Origin: Pseudohalocynthiibacter aestuariivivens
GTDB taxonomy: Bacteria > Pseudomonadota > Alphaproteobacteria > Rhodobacterales > Rhodobacteraceae
Direction of reading: 5' to 3'
Assembly (NCBI RefSeq): GCF_018457175.1
Contig: NZ_JAGFNU010000001.1
Coordinates: forward strand, 1 to 64,000
DNA: 64,000 nucleotides
Below, piece by piece: positions 34,501 to 43,555 of this stretch (position 1 is its first letter; each line of letters begins with the position of its first letter). The notes under the pieces were generated by a model. The model made no database searches, was not told the DNA's origin, and saw only the letters and a program-made list of their open reading frames with translations. Made by a program: the position numbers and the translations under genes.

Positions 34501-36056
34501 TGACGCTGATCTCCCCTCCGCCGCATCATGACATCTATTCAATCGAAGATCTTGCTCAGCTCATTTATGATCTGAAGCAAATTAATCCGCGCTGCAAAGT
34601 GACGGTAAAACTGGTGGCGTCTTCGGGCGTAGGTACCATTGCGGCCGGGGTGGCTAAGGCGAAGGCCGATATCATCCTGATCTCCGGCCACAATGGTGGT
34701 ACAGGGGCGTCACCAGCGACATCTATTAAATATGCAGGCCTACCATGGGAAATGGGTCTGACCGAGGCGCATCAGGTGCTCAGCATGAACAACCTGCGCG
34801 AGCGGGTGACATTGCGTACCGATGGTGGGCTTCGCACAGGACGCGACATTGTAATGGCAGCAATGCTTGGGGCCGAAGAATACGGTATCGGCACCGCCGC
34901 GCTGATTGCGATGGGCTGTATTATGGTGCGCCAGTGTCAAAGCAACACCTGCCCCGTTGGGGTTTGCACCCAAGACGAAAACCTGCGGGCAAAATTTACC
35001 GGCAGTGCCGATAAAGTTGTGAACCTGATCACCTTCTACGCAACCGAGGTTCGGGAGCTATTGGCGAGCATTGGTGCACGGTCTATCGATGATGTGATCG
35101 GTCGGGCGGATTTGCTAACGCAGGTTTCACGTGGCTCTGCCCACCTTGATGATCTTGACCTGAACCCGTTGCTAATTACCGTCGATGGGGCGGATCAGAT
35201 CACCTATGACCGGGACAAGCCTCGCAACGAGGTGCCGGACACGCTCGATTCCGAAATCGTGAAAGACGCGGCGCGGTTCCTGAACGACGGCGAAAAGATG
35301 CAACTATCCTATGCGGTGCAAAACACGCTGCGTTCCGTTGGAACGCGTGTCAGCAGCCATATCGTTTCGAAGTTCGGGATGCGTAACAGTTTGCAACCCG
35401 ACCACCTTACAGTCAAATTAACCGGTTCTGCAGGTCAGGCACTGGGCGCATTTGCAGCTCCGGGCCTTAAGATCGAAGTGTCGGGCGACGCCAACGACTA
35501 CGTTGGCAAGGGGCTTTCAGGTGGTATGATTGTCGTCCGTCCACCGATGGCGTCACCATTGGTTGCATCGGAGAACACGATCATCGGCAACACGGTGCTT
35601 TATGGTGCAACAGACGGGTATCTGTTTGCCGCAGGTCGTGCGGGTGAACGGTTTGCTGTGCGGAACTCTGGCGCAAAAGTTGTGATCGAAGGCTGCGGAT
35701 CAAACGGCTGCGAATACATGACAGGCGGGGTTGCTGTGATCCTCGGGTCAATTGGCGCTAACTTTGGTGCGGGCATGACCGGCGGGATGGCCTATCTTTA
35801 TGATCCTGATGGCAGCGTCGATGCGCTGATGAACGTGGAAACGCTTGTGACGTGTCCCGTGACAGTTGCCCATTGGGAGGCAGAACTGAAAGGCTTGATA
35901 GAACGCCACTACGAAGAAACAGGTAGCCGAAAGGCCGAAGACATTCTGCAACACTGGGATCTGGAGCGTGACAATTTCCTGCAGGTTTGCCCGAAGGAGA
36001 TGCTAGTGCATCTGCCAGCCCCACTAGGTGTCGAAGTGGGTGCCGCACGCGCGTGA
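31521..36056 (+). CDS. gltB: Glutamate synthase large subunit GltB
   Basis: The 1,511-residue enzyme converts glutamine and 2-oxoglutarate to two glutamates. A 33-residue propeptide is probably removed to expose Cys34 (SSCGVG), the N-terminal nucleophile of the class II amidotransferase domain (34-450). A central domain, the FMN-binding synthase barrel (about 860-1230) and a C-terminal glycine-rich beta-helix follow. Cys1133, Cys1139 and Cys1144 (Cx5Cx4C) hold the 3Fe-4S cluster. Its ATG overlaps the GFA gene stop. A strong terminator follows at 36087. Confidence 0.97.
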   Translation: MTKYDASWVAAEEEKRAYLAENGLYNPTEEHSSCGVGLVVSVDGKPSRGVVDAGIAALRAIWHRGAVDADGKTGDGAGIHVQIPVPFFYDQIKRTGHEPRQEELVAVGQVFLPRTDFGAQEKCRTIVETEVLRLGYSIYGWRHVPVDVTCLGEKANATRPEIEQILISNSKGVDEDTYERELYVIRRRIEKAAIAAQVSGLYIASLSCRSIIYKGMMLAEQVAVFYPDLMDPRFKSAFAIYHQRYSTNTFPQWWLAQPFRMLAHNGEINTLKGNMNWMKSHEIRMASASFGDRAEDIKPIVAQGASDSAALDGVFEVLVRAGRSAPMAKTMLIPESWSKQAVELPQPWRDMYSYCNSVMEPWDGPAALAMTDGRWVCAGLDRNGLRPMRYVVTGDGLLIAGSEAGMVPIDEATVVHKGALGPGQMIAVDMAEGRLYRDKELKDKLASNQPFGEWVGKIVDMEETLSQITETSVFSGPELRKRQIAAGYSIEELEQILAPMAEDGKEALASMGDDTPSAVLSKKYRPLSHFFRQNFSQVTNPPIDSLREFRVMSLKTRFGNLKNVLDEDSSQTEILVLESPFVGNAQFELMKGEFNAAMTEIDCTFPAGQDSDALRRALENIRAEAEDAVRSGAGHIVLTDQHQSEDRVAMPMILATSAVHSWLTRKGLRTFTSINVRSAECIDAHYFAVLIGCGATTVNAYLAEDSLADRIERGLLEGTLTEAVARYRAAIDQGLLKIMAKMGISVISSYRGGLNFEAVGLSRAMCAEYFPGMISRISGIGVSGIQKKLTDVHQLGWLGGSDVLPIGGFYKARHSGETHAWEAQSMHMLQAACTRASYEMWKQYSARMRSNPPIHLRDLLDIKPLGKPVPIEEVESITSIRKRFVTPGMSLGALSPEAHKTLNVAMNRIGAKSDSGEGGEDPAHFVPEPNGDNPSAKIKQVASGRFGVTAEYLNQCEELEIKVAQGAKPGEGGQLPGMKVTDLIARLRHSTKGVTLISPPPHHDIYSIEDLAQLIYDLKQINPRCKVTVKLVASSGVGTIAAGVAKAKADIILISGHNGGTGASPATSIKYAGLPWEMGLTEAHQVLSMNNLRERVTLRTDGGLRTGRDIVMAAMLGAEEYGIGTAALIAMGCIMVRQCQSNTCPVGVCTQDENLRAKFTGSADKVVNLITFYATEVRELLASIGARSIDDVIGRADLLTQVSRGSAHLDDLDLNPLLITVDGADQITYDRDKPRNEVPDTLDSEIVKDAARFLNDGEKMQLSYAVQNTLRSVGTRVSSHIVSKFGMRNSLQPDHLTVKLTGSAGQALGAFAAPGLKIEVSGDANDYVGKGLSGGMIVVRPPMASPLVASENTIIGNTVLYGATDGYLFAAGRAGERFAVRNSGAKVVIEGCGSNGCEYMTGGVAVILGSIGANFGAGMTGGMAYLYDPDGSVDALMNVETLVTCPVTVAHWEAELKGLIERHYEETGSRKAEDILQHWDLERDNFLQVCPKEMLVHLPAPLGVEVGAARA

Positions 36057-36086
36057 ACTAAGCTCGTTTAAGGTTAGTGAGACATA

Positions 36087-36121
36087 ACTCCCGGCAATGA
36101 ATTTATTGCCGGGAGTTTTTT
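36087..36121 (+). terminator. Rho-independent terminator of the glt operon
   Basis: ACTCCCGGCAAT and ATTGCCGGGAGT form a perfect 12-bp stem around a six-base loop, followed by six T residues. It lies 31 bp past the gltB stop. Confidence 0.93.
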
Positions 36122-36312
36122 GTGAGCTTGCAGATTGGCACCGAAATCAAGCCTGCAGGTGCCAAATTTTTTCCTGACAATGCAAATTTGATCTTGATTT
36201 ATTTTTAAAACAGGCTAATTACCTCGACATCTAATAACTTGATATAAAGATACTTTGCAAGAAGACACTTGAAATGCGGCGCAAAGCTGTAGCACATACG
36301 AAGGAGAATGAA

Positions 36313-36912
36313 ATGAAAATGGAACGCATATCAGAAAATCCCGTAAACACGATCTTTCTGGAGCGGTGGTCACCAAGAGCGTATGACGCAACCCCGATGC
36401 CTGAACACGATTTATTAACGATACTAGAAGCCGCGCGATGGGCGCCGTCTGCGTTCAATGTACAACCTTGGCGATTTGTTTACGCACACCGAGGCGATGC
36501 ACACTGGCAGCGTTTTCTGAGCTTGCTTGACGACTTCAACAGGAGTTGGGCCCAACATGCCTCTGCTTTGGTATTTGTTTTGTCTGATACTGTTATGCCC
36601 GGAGACGGGGACCGCGTGGCAAAAGTTTCCCGGACAAACAGTTTTGATGCGGGTGCTGCTTGGGCACAGCTCGCGCTCCAGACAACTTTGCTGGGTTATC
36701 AGGCGCACGCTATGGCAGGAATTAATTTTGAAGCGGTCAGAAAGGCGCTCTCAGTACCCAAACAATACAAAGTCGAAATTGCCGTAGCGGTTGGAACCCG
36801 CGCGGACCGGTCAAACTTGCCGATTGAATTGCAAGAACGTGAGCAACCCAGCCAACGGTTTTCTTTGGATGAAATAGCGTTTGCCGGATCGTTCCTAAAA
36901 GGAGAGGCGTGA
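36313..36912 (+). CDS. Nitroreductase-family protein
   Basis: The 199-residue flavoprotein reads RWSPRAYD at the FMN phosphate site and RWAPSAFNVQPWRFV, the classical nitroreductase motif, then AWAQLALQTTLLGYQAHAMAG near the dimer interface. The family reduces nitro compounds, quinones or enones with NAD(P)H; the physiological substrate is unknown. AAGGAG seven bases before ATG 36313 fixes the start, 13 codons inside the longest frame. It is a single-gene unit downstream of the glt terminator. Confidence 0.88.
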   Translation: MKMERISENPVNTIFLERWSPRAYDATPMPEHDLLTILEAARWAPSAFNVQPWRFVYAHRGDAHWQRFLSLLDDFNRSWAQHASALVFVLSDTVMPGDGDRVAKVSRTNSFDAGAAWAQLALQTTLLGYQAHAMAGINFEAVRKALSVPKQYKVEIAVAVGTRADRSNLPIELQEREQPSQRFSLDEIAFAGSFLKGEA

Positions 36913-37027
36913 TCATAGCTCTTTTTGATCAGAACCTTCTACATTTTAAAACGGTTTTTCGCGAACGCTTGATGCGGCACGTTCAAGGGGCAAACTGAAA
37001 AAACGGGTAGTAAAAAAATGATACCCT

Positions 37028-37489
37028 TCAAAGCAACTTTTCCATATGCACGCGAAGATGCGCATCTTCGCCGTGATCAGGCAGCGCTTTGTGGGTTTCT
37101 CGGAATCCGAAATGTTTGTAGAGGCGCAACAGGTCCAGCATAATTTCCCCGGTGTGAAGTGTTAGTCGGGTTGCGCCTTCGTTCCTTGCCAAGGTTTCGA
37201 TTTCTTTCAGCATCCATTTTCCGATGCCTTTACCTTGCCGCTCCGGACGTACCGCAATTTGGTTGATCGAGAGCAGGTCATCTTTGCGGGTTGCCGTAAC
37301 AGCAGCGACAATTTCGTTTTTTTGAATGCCAACAAATACCGTCTCATTCGCGATGGCCTCTTTGAGCCAAGGGTAGGGTCCGGCTGTCGCGCTGTTTCGT
37401 AATTTTTGAACATATGTGGTGAAAGCGCTTTCCATGAGTTGATAGATTGCGTCATGTTCAGCAGCGCGAACGATTTTAAAGCTTAGCAT
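37028..37489 (-). CDS. GNAT-family N-acetyltransferase
   Basis: The 153-residue protein has the acetyl-CoA pyrophosphate loop RPERQGKGIGKWML in strand-4/helix-3, preceded by INQIAV, and ends with a LYKHFGFRETHK segment typical of GNAT folds. The substrate is unknown. I placed the start at ATG 37489 (MLSFKIVRAAEHD); TTG 37507 is possible. AAAGG lies about 10 bases upstream of the chosen ATG. It stands alone, with AT-rich DNA on both sides. Confidence 0.87.
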   Translation of the reverse strand: MLSFKIVRAAEHDAIYQLMESAFTTYVQKLRNSATAGPYPWLKEAIANETVFVGIQKNEIVAAVTATRKDDLLSINQIAVRPERQGKGIGKWMLKEIETLARNEGATRLTLHTGEIMLDLLRLYKHFGFRETHKALPDHGEDAHLRVHMEKLL

Positions 37490-37652
37490 TTCATATCTGC
37501 CTTTCAAAAAAACGGGTTACGCGATGCCTGTACGTATTTCAATGTATTCTCGTTAGACGCCGATCTGGTTGGTAGCTTCTTTTGACGATTGCGTGTTTTT
37601 CGATAATGCCGCTAAGCTCGCAGAGTGAAACCTTACCAAACGGGAGACGTTG

Positions 37653-38594
37653 ATGAGCCACGGATATGAAAGCGGTCGTTTGAACCTGCCCTTTGTTGGC
37701 ATCTCAACTTTTGGGAAAAGCCCGTATCAGCCGGATTGGGATGCGATTGACGCTGACATCGCAATTCTAGGTGCACCGTATGATTTCGGGACACAGTGGC
37801 GACCCGGCGCGCGGTTTGGCCCACGCGCAATCCGCGAGGCATCGACCCTGTTTTCCTTTGGTCATGCGGGTGCCTATGACTTTGAGGATGATGAGACATA
37901 CCTTGATGGTGTGCGCATGGTGGATCTGGGCGATGCAGATATCATCCATACCAATACAGAAAAAAGTCACGCGAATATCGAATACGGTGTGCGTAAAATT
38001 CTGGCGGCGGGCGCACTGCCTGTTGTGATGGGCGGTGATCATTCGATTAACATTCCATGTGTGAACGCCTTTTCCAATCATGGGCCGATCCACATTGTTC
38101 AGATTGATGCGCATCTTGATTTTGTCGATGAACGTCACGGCGTGCGGTTTGGGCACGGTAACCCCATGCGCCGTGCTGCGGAAAAGGATTATGTGACAGG
38201 GTTGTCGCAGGTCGGTATTCGCAACGTGTCATCAACAGCGAAAGAAGGATACGAAGACGCCCGTAAGATGGGATCAGACATTTTGTCTGTGCGCCAGTTT
38301 CGCAAGATGGGTGTCGAGGCCACGCTTGCACGTGTGCCCGAAGGTGTCGACTACTACCTGACAATTGATATCGACGGGTTTGACCCCTCTATCGCGCCGG
38401 GTACGGGCACACCCAGCCATGGCGGGTTCCTTTACTATGAAATGCTGGAGTTCATCGACGGGTTAACCAAACGTGGTCGTATCGTCGGCATTGATCTGGT
38501 CGAAGTTGCGCCCGATTATGACCACACCGGGACGACAGCGATACTCGCAGCGCAGGTTCTGTTGAATGCAATCGGGCGCATCATGCTGCGCTAG
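37653..38594 (+). CDS. Ureohydrolase, agmatinase family
   Basis: The 313-residue product has the dimanganese site of the arginase/agmatinase fold: GGDHS, DAHLD and DIDGFDPSIAPGTGTP. The length and the PGTGTPSHGG stretch fit agmatinase or a guanidinobutyrase/guanidinopropionase relative; the guanidino substrate cannot be decided by eye. GGGAG precedes ATG 37653 by about 6 bases. Its stop abuts the stop of the CoA ligase on the opposite strand, so both genes end with no spacer. Confidence 0.88.
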   Translation: MSHGYESGRLNLPFVGISTFGKSPYQPDWDAIDADIAILGAPYDFGTQWRPGARFGPRAIREASTLFSFGHAGAYDFEDDETYLDGVRMVDLGDADIIHTNTEKSHANIEYGVRKILAAGALPVVMGGDHSINIPCVNAFSNHGPIHIVQIDAHLDFVDERHGVRFGHGNPMRRAAEKDYVTGLSQVGIRNVSSTAKEGYEDARKMGSDILSVRQFRKMGVEATLARVPEGVDYYLTIDIDGFDPSIAPGTGTPSHGGFLYYEMLEFIDGLTKRGRIVGIDLVEVAPDYDHTGTTAILAAQVLLNAIGRIMLR

Positions 38595-40208
38595 TCATCC
38601 GCGTTTTTTCAGCGTGCGAAAATCAAAGGCGGTTTCAAATTTTGTCGGGTCCTGCCCATCGCCAAATATTTTGTGTTTTTGAATTTTTTGGGTCCCTGTC
38701 ACAGGCAGTTCATCGACAAACACGATCCAACCGGGTGATTTGTAGTAGGTAAGCCGTTCAAAGGCGTAGTCAAAGATATGTCGGGCCTGTTTTTCGGATT
38801 TGTCGCGGTCGTTCAGAACGATGCAGGCCATGACTTCTTCGTCACGCAGATCATCTTCGACCGCAATCACGGCAACTTGCGCGACATTCGCGTGATCCTG
38901 GAGGCAGGCTTCAACTTCGGCGGCGGCGATGTTTTCACCAGAGCGGCGGATTATGTTTTTCTGCCGGTCAACGAAGTAGACCATGCCGCTCTCGTCCTGT
39001 GTGACCGTGTCACCGGTATGAAACCAACCGCCACGCCATGCGTCTTCGGTTGCATCGGGGTGGTTTAAGTAGCCAGAGAACGCGCCACGCCGCGGCGTTT
39101 CTTTGGAGTGGCGCAACACCATTTCGCCGGGCTGGCCTCTTGGAACTTCAGCATCATTGCTGTCAACGACTTTCACGTCCAACCCCGGTCTCGGTCGCCC
39201 GATGGCGCGGGTATCTATCTGACGTGGCTCATGGCAATTGGCGAGAATGCGGCACATTTCTGTCATTCCCCAAACCTCTATCAGCGGGAACCCAAAGCGG
39301 TCTTCAAACGCGCCATGCAGGGTGGGTTCCACCCCGGCACCAACCGCCCATTTTACTGAATGGGTCTTGTCCCATTCGCCTTCTGGTTCATTCATCAGAA
39401 CGGGAATAATAATGCCAAGATAATGGGCAACGGTGGCGTGCATTTTGGTTATTTCACGCCACCAGGCGGTTCGACGAAACCTTTCCGGAATAATCTGGCA
39501 ACTGCCGGTGGACATCACCGCGAAGAACAACAGGATTGCGGCATTCACATGAAACAACGGGAGCGGGCAGTAAACACGCTCTGTTCCGGGTTCAAACGCA
39601 ATTCTACCGCCACAGTTTGCGTACTCGTGACCCATCATCAACTCGTACTCATGACCCATAATGCAACCTTTGGGTCGACCGGTGGTTCCTGAAGTGTAGA
39701 TCAAACTGGCTTCGGTCTGGGGGTGAGGTTCTGACTCATAAGGTGCTGGGCGGGGCGCCTTGGTAAAACCCTGACCAAGCAGGCTTATCTCAATTTCTCT
39801 GCCACTTTCTGTGATCGCTTCTTTTATCTGGCCAGCAAGCTCCGGTGCCGTCACGATAAGATCCGCATTGGAATCTTGCAAAAGATATGCGGTTTCAGAG
39901 GCGCGGTAATCCGGATTGATTGGCACCCATGAAATACCAAGCGTATTAAGCGCCAGTTTCAGCAACAACATTTCCGGTCGGTTTTCCAGAAGTACGGCGA
40001 CCCTGTGCCCGTGGCCGTAGCCCGCCATGCGTAAACCGGTTACATAGGCTTCTACATGCCGCCCTGCCTGTGTGTAAGTCACCTCGTACCCACCAGAGTG
40101 GTAGGCGCGCTCCGGATCACGAGGCACCGCTAAAAACGGATTATCACCGTGTCGTTTAACCATTTCCCGGAAATAGCGGCCAATCGTTTCATCGGTTTTT
40201 TGGGTCAT
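38595..40208 (-). CDS. Acyl-CoA synthetase, CaiC-like AMP-dependent ligase
   Basis: The 537-residue ANL-family enzyme shows YTSGTTGRPKG (about 171-181), a WGMTE adenylate motif, GWFHTGD and a C-terminal GTQKIQKHKI with the catalytic lysine. It activates a carboxylic acid to its CoA thioester. Crotonobetaine/carnitine-CoA ligase (CaiC) is the nearest type I can name, but specificity is open. A carnitine-type role would fit other quaternary-amine genes in the window, although none is adjacent. It starts about 107 bp from the end of the next leftward gene. Confidence 0.85.
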   Translation of the reverse strand: MTQKTDETIGRYFREMVKRHGDNPFLAVPRDPERAYHSGGYEVTYTQAGRHVEAYVTGLRMAGYGHGHRVAVLLENRPEMLLLKLALNTLGISWVPINPDYRASETAYLLQDSNADLIVTAPELAGQIKEAITESGREIEISLLGQGFTKAPRPAPYESEPHPQTEASLIYTSGTTGRPKGCIMGHEYELMMGHEYANCGGRIAFEPGTERVYCPLPLFHVNAAILLFFAVMSTGSCQIIPERFRRTAWWREITKMHATVAHYLGIIIPVLMNEPEGEWDKTHSVKWAVGAGVEPTLHGAFEDRFGFPLIEVWGMTEMCRILANCHEPRQIDTRAIGRPRPGLDVKVVDSNDAEVPRGQPGEMVLRHSKETPRRGAFSGYLNHPDATEDAWRGGWFHTGDTVTQDESGMVYFVDRQKNIIRRSGENIAAAEVEACLQDHANVAQVAVIAVEDDLRDEEVMACIVLNDRDKSEKQARHIFDYAFERLTYYKSPGWIVFVDELPVTGTQKIQKHKIFGDGQDPTKFETAFDFRTLKKRG

Positions 40209-40315
40209 GATTTTCTTCTGACAGGGTGCGGAGTTTTCACCCCTGAGCGATATCTTACAGTGAATTTATTTGGTGTTCACCCTCAAGATCAATTCATTTT
40301 GCACGTTAGACAAGA

Positions 40316-42850
40316 TCATTCCTGAGCCCGAAGAACCTGCGCAGGCCGCGCGGCAAGTGGTCGCCACGAGAAGATAAGCCCGGCCACAAGGGTCGCCAGA
40401 ATTCCGCCAAGAATAACTGCAAGAGCAGAGACTGGTTCAAAGCTGTAATCTGTTTCCATCACAAAGCGCGTGACACCCCACCCGGCAAGTGCCCCGGCAC
40501 CAACCGCAACGCCGCCCGCAGCGAACCCAAGAAGCGCCGAGCGAAGTGCGAAATTTGCAAGAATGGACCGGCGTGAAGCCCCCAAAGTCTTGAGGATCGC
40601 AGCCTCGTAAGTCCGTGCACGTTCGCCCGCAGTCGCGGCTCCAATCAGAACTATGCCCCCAGTGATCAGCGTGGCGAGCGCGCCATAAGTAACTGCAGCC
40701 GCGATGCCCTCTAAAACGTCGCTGACCCGTTGAACCGCGTCCCGTACCCGAATGGCAGTAACATTCGGATAAGTGTTTGCGAGGTCGCGCAAAATTACGC
40801 CCTCTGACGCCTGATCAGCATAGATTGTTGCAATATGTGTATGCGGAGCGCCTTGTAATGCAGCCGGGTTCATCGACAAAACAAAGCCAATCCCAGCGGT
40901 GGAAAAGTCAACTTCCCGGAGACTGGTAATGTCCGCAGTGATATCGCGGCCCAAGACGTTGATGGTCAGTGTATCACCAAGCCTCAGACCAAGTTCGTCA
41001 GCCTCTTCCGCCGCAAAGCTGATTTGGGGCGTGCCGTTGTAATCCGCTGGCCACCATTCACCTGCGGTAACAGTTGCCTTTTCGGGTGGTTCTGCAGAAT
41101 AAGTTAAACCACGGTCTCCGTTTAAAACCCAGTGATCGCCCCCAACCTCGCGTGCTGGCAGCCCATTAATCTCTGTAATGACGCCGCGCAGCATTGGTGC
41201 GCTTTCAAAGTTCGAGACAGCGGGGTTCTCGAGCAAGCCATGACGGAGTTCGGCAAGCTGGTCGTTCTGAATATCGACAACGAAATAGGAAGGCGCAACA
41301 TCTGGTAAATCGCGGGCGATGGCACTGCGCAGGTTCCAGTCGATCTGCCCGACAGCAGCGAGCACCGACAGTCCAAGCCCCAGCGACAGCACGACAGAAG
41401 TTGTCTCCCCTCCGGGCCCACCAACAGCACCAAGCGCCATTCGAAGAGTCGTGCGTCCACGAAGCGCCCGCATACGCGCCAGCCTTCGTGCAATTTGTCG
41501 CGTCAGGGCAGCCATTATGACGAGCGCCACAAAGGCCGCAAGAATGCCACCTGACGCCCACAGGGTCAGCTTGAACTGGCCCGAAAACGCAACCGCTGAT
41601 CCAACGAGCAGGGCAAAGAACCCGGTCGTTACAAAAAGCCAGAGCGGACGAGGCCAGCCCGTCAACCGGCCTGATGCTTCGCGAAACAGGGCTGCAGCGC
41701 GCAGCTTTTCAACCCGTGCCAATGGCCAGAGTGTGAAGAGCGCGGCTGTCAAAAACCCATAAAGTGCGGCCTCTACTAAAGGCATTGGGTATACGCCAAA
41801 GGCGGTTGGGATTGGCAGGCGTGCGGAAATGATCGGAGCAAAAACCAGCGGGGCGATGACCCCAATCGCAAGGCCAATCAGAACACCCAGCAGTGTCAGT
41901 ACACCAATCTGAATGAAGTACACCTGAAAGACCGTTCGGCTTTCTGCTCCCAGCGTCTTTAGCGTGGCGATCACGGCTGTTTTCTGATCAAGATACGCCC
42001 GAACGGCGGCGGAAACACCAACACCCCCGACCGCCAGACCGGACAGGCCGACAAGCACCAGAAAGGCTGAGAGACGTTCAACAAAACGGCTGATCCCCGG
42101 GGCTCCATTACGTCTGTCGTGCCACCGAAACCCTGACCCTTCAAGCGCACGGGCCGCTTCCGTGTTCAGCGTCGTAAGGTTGGTTTCGGGATCAAGCCTG
42201 AGTCGATATTCCGATTCAAACAACGTACCCGGTTGTAAAAGCCCAGATTGAGACAGGGACTCTGCCAGAACCAATGTGCGCGGTCCAAGCGTGAAACCTG
42301 CCGTGGTACTGTCAGGTTCGCGCGTAAGCTCTGCCATCAGAATATAGTCCTGCAGTCCAAGGCGAAACACGTCGCCAGGCCGAACGGTAAGGCGGTCCAT
42401 CAGAACCGGGTCCATGACGGCGCCAGGGATGCCATTCTTCCCGGCGAAGGCCTGTTCAAGCGGCATTTCGGGCGACAGTTCCACTGCGCCGTAAATCGGA
42501 TAAAGATCGTCAACACCCTTGACCTGCGTCAGCCCGCGTTCGGTTGTTCCATTTCGTTCAACCACAGCCATAGAGCGGAAATCAACGATCTCTGAGACGT
42601 CCTCGGCAGCGCTTTGCATCCAGTCACGTTCCGCAGGGTTTGCAAACCGGTAAGTGAATTCAAGTGATACATCGCCGCCCAGCATCGCCGCACCCTCGCG
42701 TTCCAGGCCCGCCTCTATACTATCGCGCACTGTTCCGATCGCGGCAATTGCCCCAACGCCAAGCGCAAGGCAGGCCAGAAAAACCCGAAACCCTTTGATC
42801 CCGCCGCGTAGTTCACGCCGGGCGATACGCGCTGCCACAGAAAGGCTCAT
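40316..42850 (-). CDS. ABC transporter permease, YbbP/FtsX family
   Basis: The 844-residue membrane protein has an N-terminal span (RVFLACLALGVGAIAAIGTV), a large periplasmic MacB-like domain, a first FtsX core (about 255-400), a middle span set, a second periplasmic domain and a C-terminal FtsX core (about 715-835). This is the YbbP layout. With the YbbA-like ATPase it probably extracts or rearranges envelope lipids or lipoproteins; the substrate is unknown. Its start overlaps the ATPase stop by 4 bp. Confidence 0.9.
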   Translation of the reverse strand: MSLSVAARIARRELRGGIKGFRVFLACLALGVGAIAAIGTVRDSIEAGLEREGAAMLGGDVSLEFTYRFANPAERDWMQSAAEDVSEIVDFRSMAVVERNGTTERGLTQVKGVDDLYPIYGAVELSPEMPLEQAFAGKNGIPGAVMDPVLMDRLTVRPGDVFRLGLQDYILMAELTREPDSTTAGFTLGPRTLVLAESLSQSGLLQPGTLFESEYRLRLDPETNLTTLNTEAARALEGSGFRWHDRRNGAPGISRFVERLSAFLVLVGLSGLAVGGVGVSAAVRAYLDQKTAVIATLKTLGAESRTVFQVYFIQIGVLTLLGVLIGLAIGVIAPLVFAPIISARLPIPTAFGVYPMPLVEAALYGFLTAALFTLWPLARVEKLRAAALFREASGRLTGWPRPLWLFVTTGFFALLVGSAVAFSGQFKLTLWASGGILAAFVALVIMAALTRQIARRLARMRALRGRTTLRMALGAVGGPGGETTSVVLSLGLGLSVLAAVGQIDWNLRSAIARDLPDVAPSYFVVDIQNDQLAELRHGLLENPAVSNFESAPMLRGVITEINGLPAREVGGDHWVLNGDRGLTYSAEPPEKATVTAGEWWPADYNGTPQISFAAEEADELGLRLGDTLTINVLGRDITADITSLREVDFSTAGIGFVLSMNPAALQGAPHTHIATIYADQASEGVILRDLANTYPNVTAIRVRDAVQRVSDVLEGIAAAVTYGALATLITGGIVLIGAATAGERARTYEAAILKTLGASRRSILANFALRSALLGFAAGGVAVGAGALAGWGVTRFVMETDYSFEPVSALAVILGGILATLVAGLIFSWRPLAARPAQVLRAQE

Positions 42851-43542
42851 TCTGCGGCCTTCGCTGTATCAGAGGTGTCGATGACGCCGTCACGCAAACG
42901 AACAACCCGGTTACATCTGGCAGCAAGAGAGCGTGAATGGGTCACAAGAATCAACGTGGTTCCGTGACGTTTCCGCAGGTCAAACAAAAGGTCCATGATT
43001 GTGTTGCCGGTTGTTTCGTCAAGATTGCCAGTCGGCTCGTCCGCTAACAGTATGTCAGGGTGCGAGGCGGCCGCGCGCGCAAGCGCAACGCGCTGCTGTT
43101 CGCCACCGGACATTTGTGAAGGGTAATGCCCGGCACGATCAGCCAGACCAACGGCAGCTAATTCTGCCTCCGCTAGTTGAAAGGCATCCTTTTTTCCAGC
43201 TAGTTCCAAGGGTGTTGCAACGTTTTCAAGGGCTGTCATTGTTGCAATGAGGTGGAAGGATTGAAAAACAACCCCCATATGTTGTCGACGAAAGCGGGCA
43301 AGCGCATCTTCACCCAGTGCTGTGAAGTCGTGGCCAAGCACGTTAACCTTACCACTTGTGGCGCGTTCCAGACCGCCCATAATCATGAGGAGCGAAGATT
43401 TGCCCGAACCCGATGGTCCGATAAGCCCGATCGAGTCGCCCCGCGCAACATCAAGTGTAATACCGTTCAGAATATCGACCCGCCCGGCGTTACTGTCTAA
43501 AGACAGATACACATCGGCCAAGGACAGGATTGTCTCGGTCAT
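42847..43542 (-). CDS. ABC transporter ATPase, YbbA-like (MacB/LolD type)
   Basis: The 231-residue ATPase has Walker [10 protein letters not shown], signature [15 protein letters not shown] and Walker [14 protein letters not shown], with the LDETTGN stretch typical of LolD/YbbA proteins. The open frame runs to 43656, but GAGGACACC before ATG 43542 sets the start. It pairs with the large permease (ATGA overlap) and is divergent from tesA, echoing the Escherichia tesA-ybbA-ybbP module. Confidence 0.92.
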   Translation of the reverse strand: MTETILSLADVYLSLDSNAGRVDILNGITLDVARGDSIGLIGPSGSGKSSLLMIMGGLERATSGKVNVLGHDFTALGEDALARFRRQHMGVVFQSFHLIATMTALENVATPLELAGKKDAFQLAEAELAAVGLADRAGHYPSQMSGGEQQRVALARAAASHPDILLADEPTGNLDETTGNTIMDLLFDLRKRHGTTLILVTHSRSLAARCNRVVRLRDGVIDTSDTAKAAE

Positions 43543-43555
43543 TTCTGGTGTCCTC

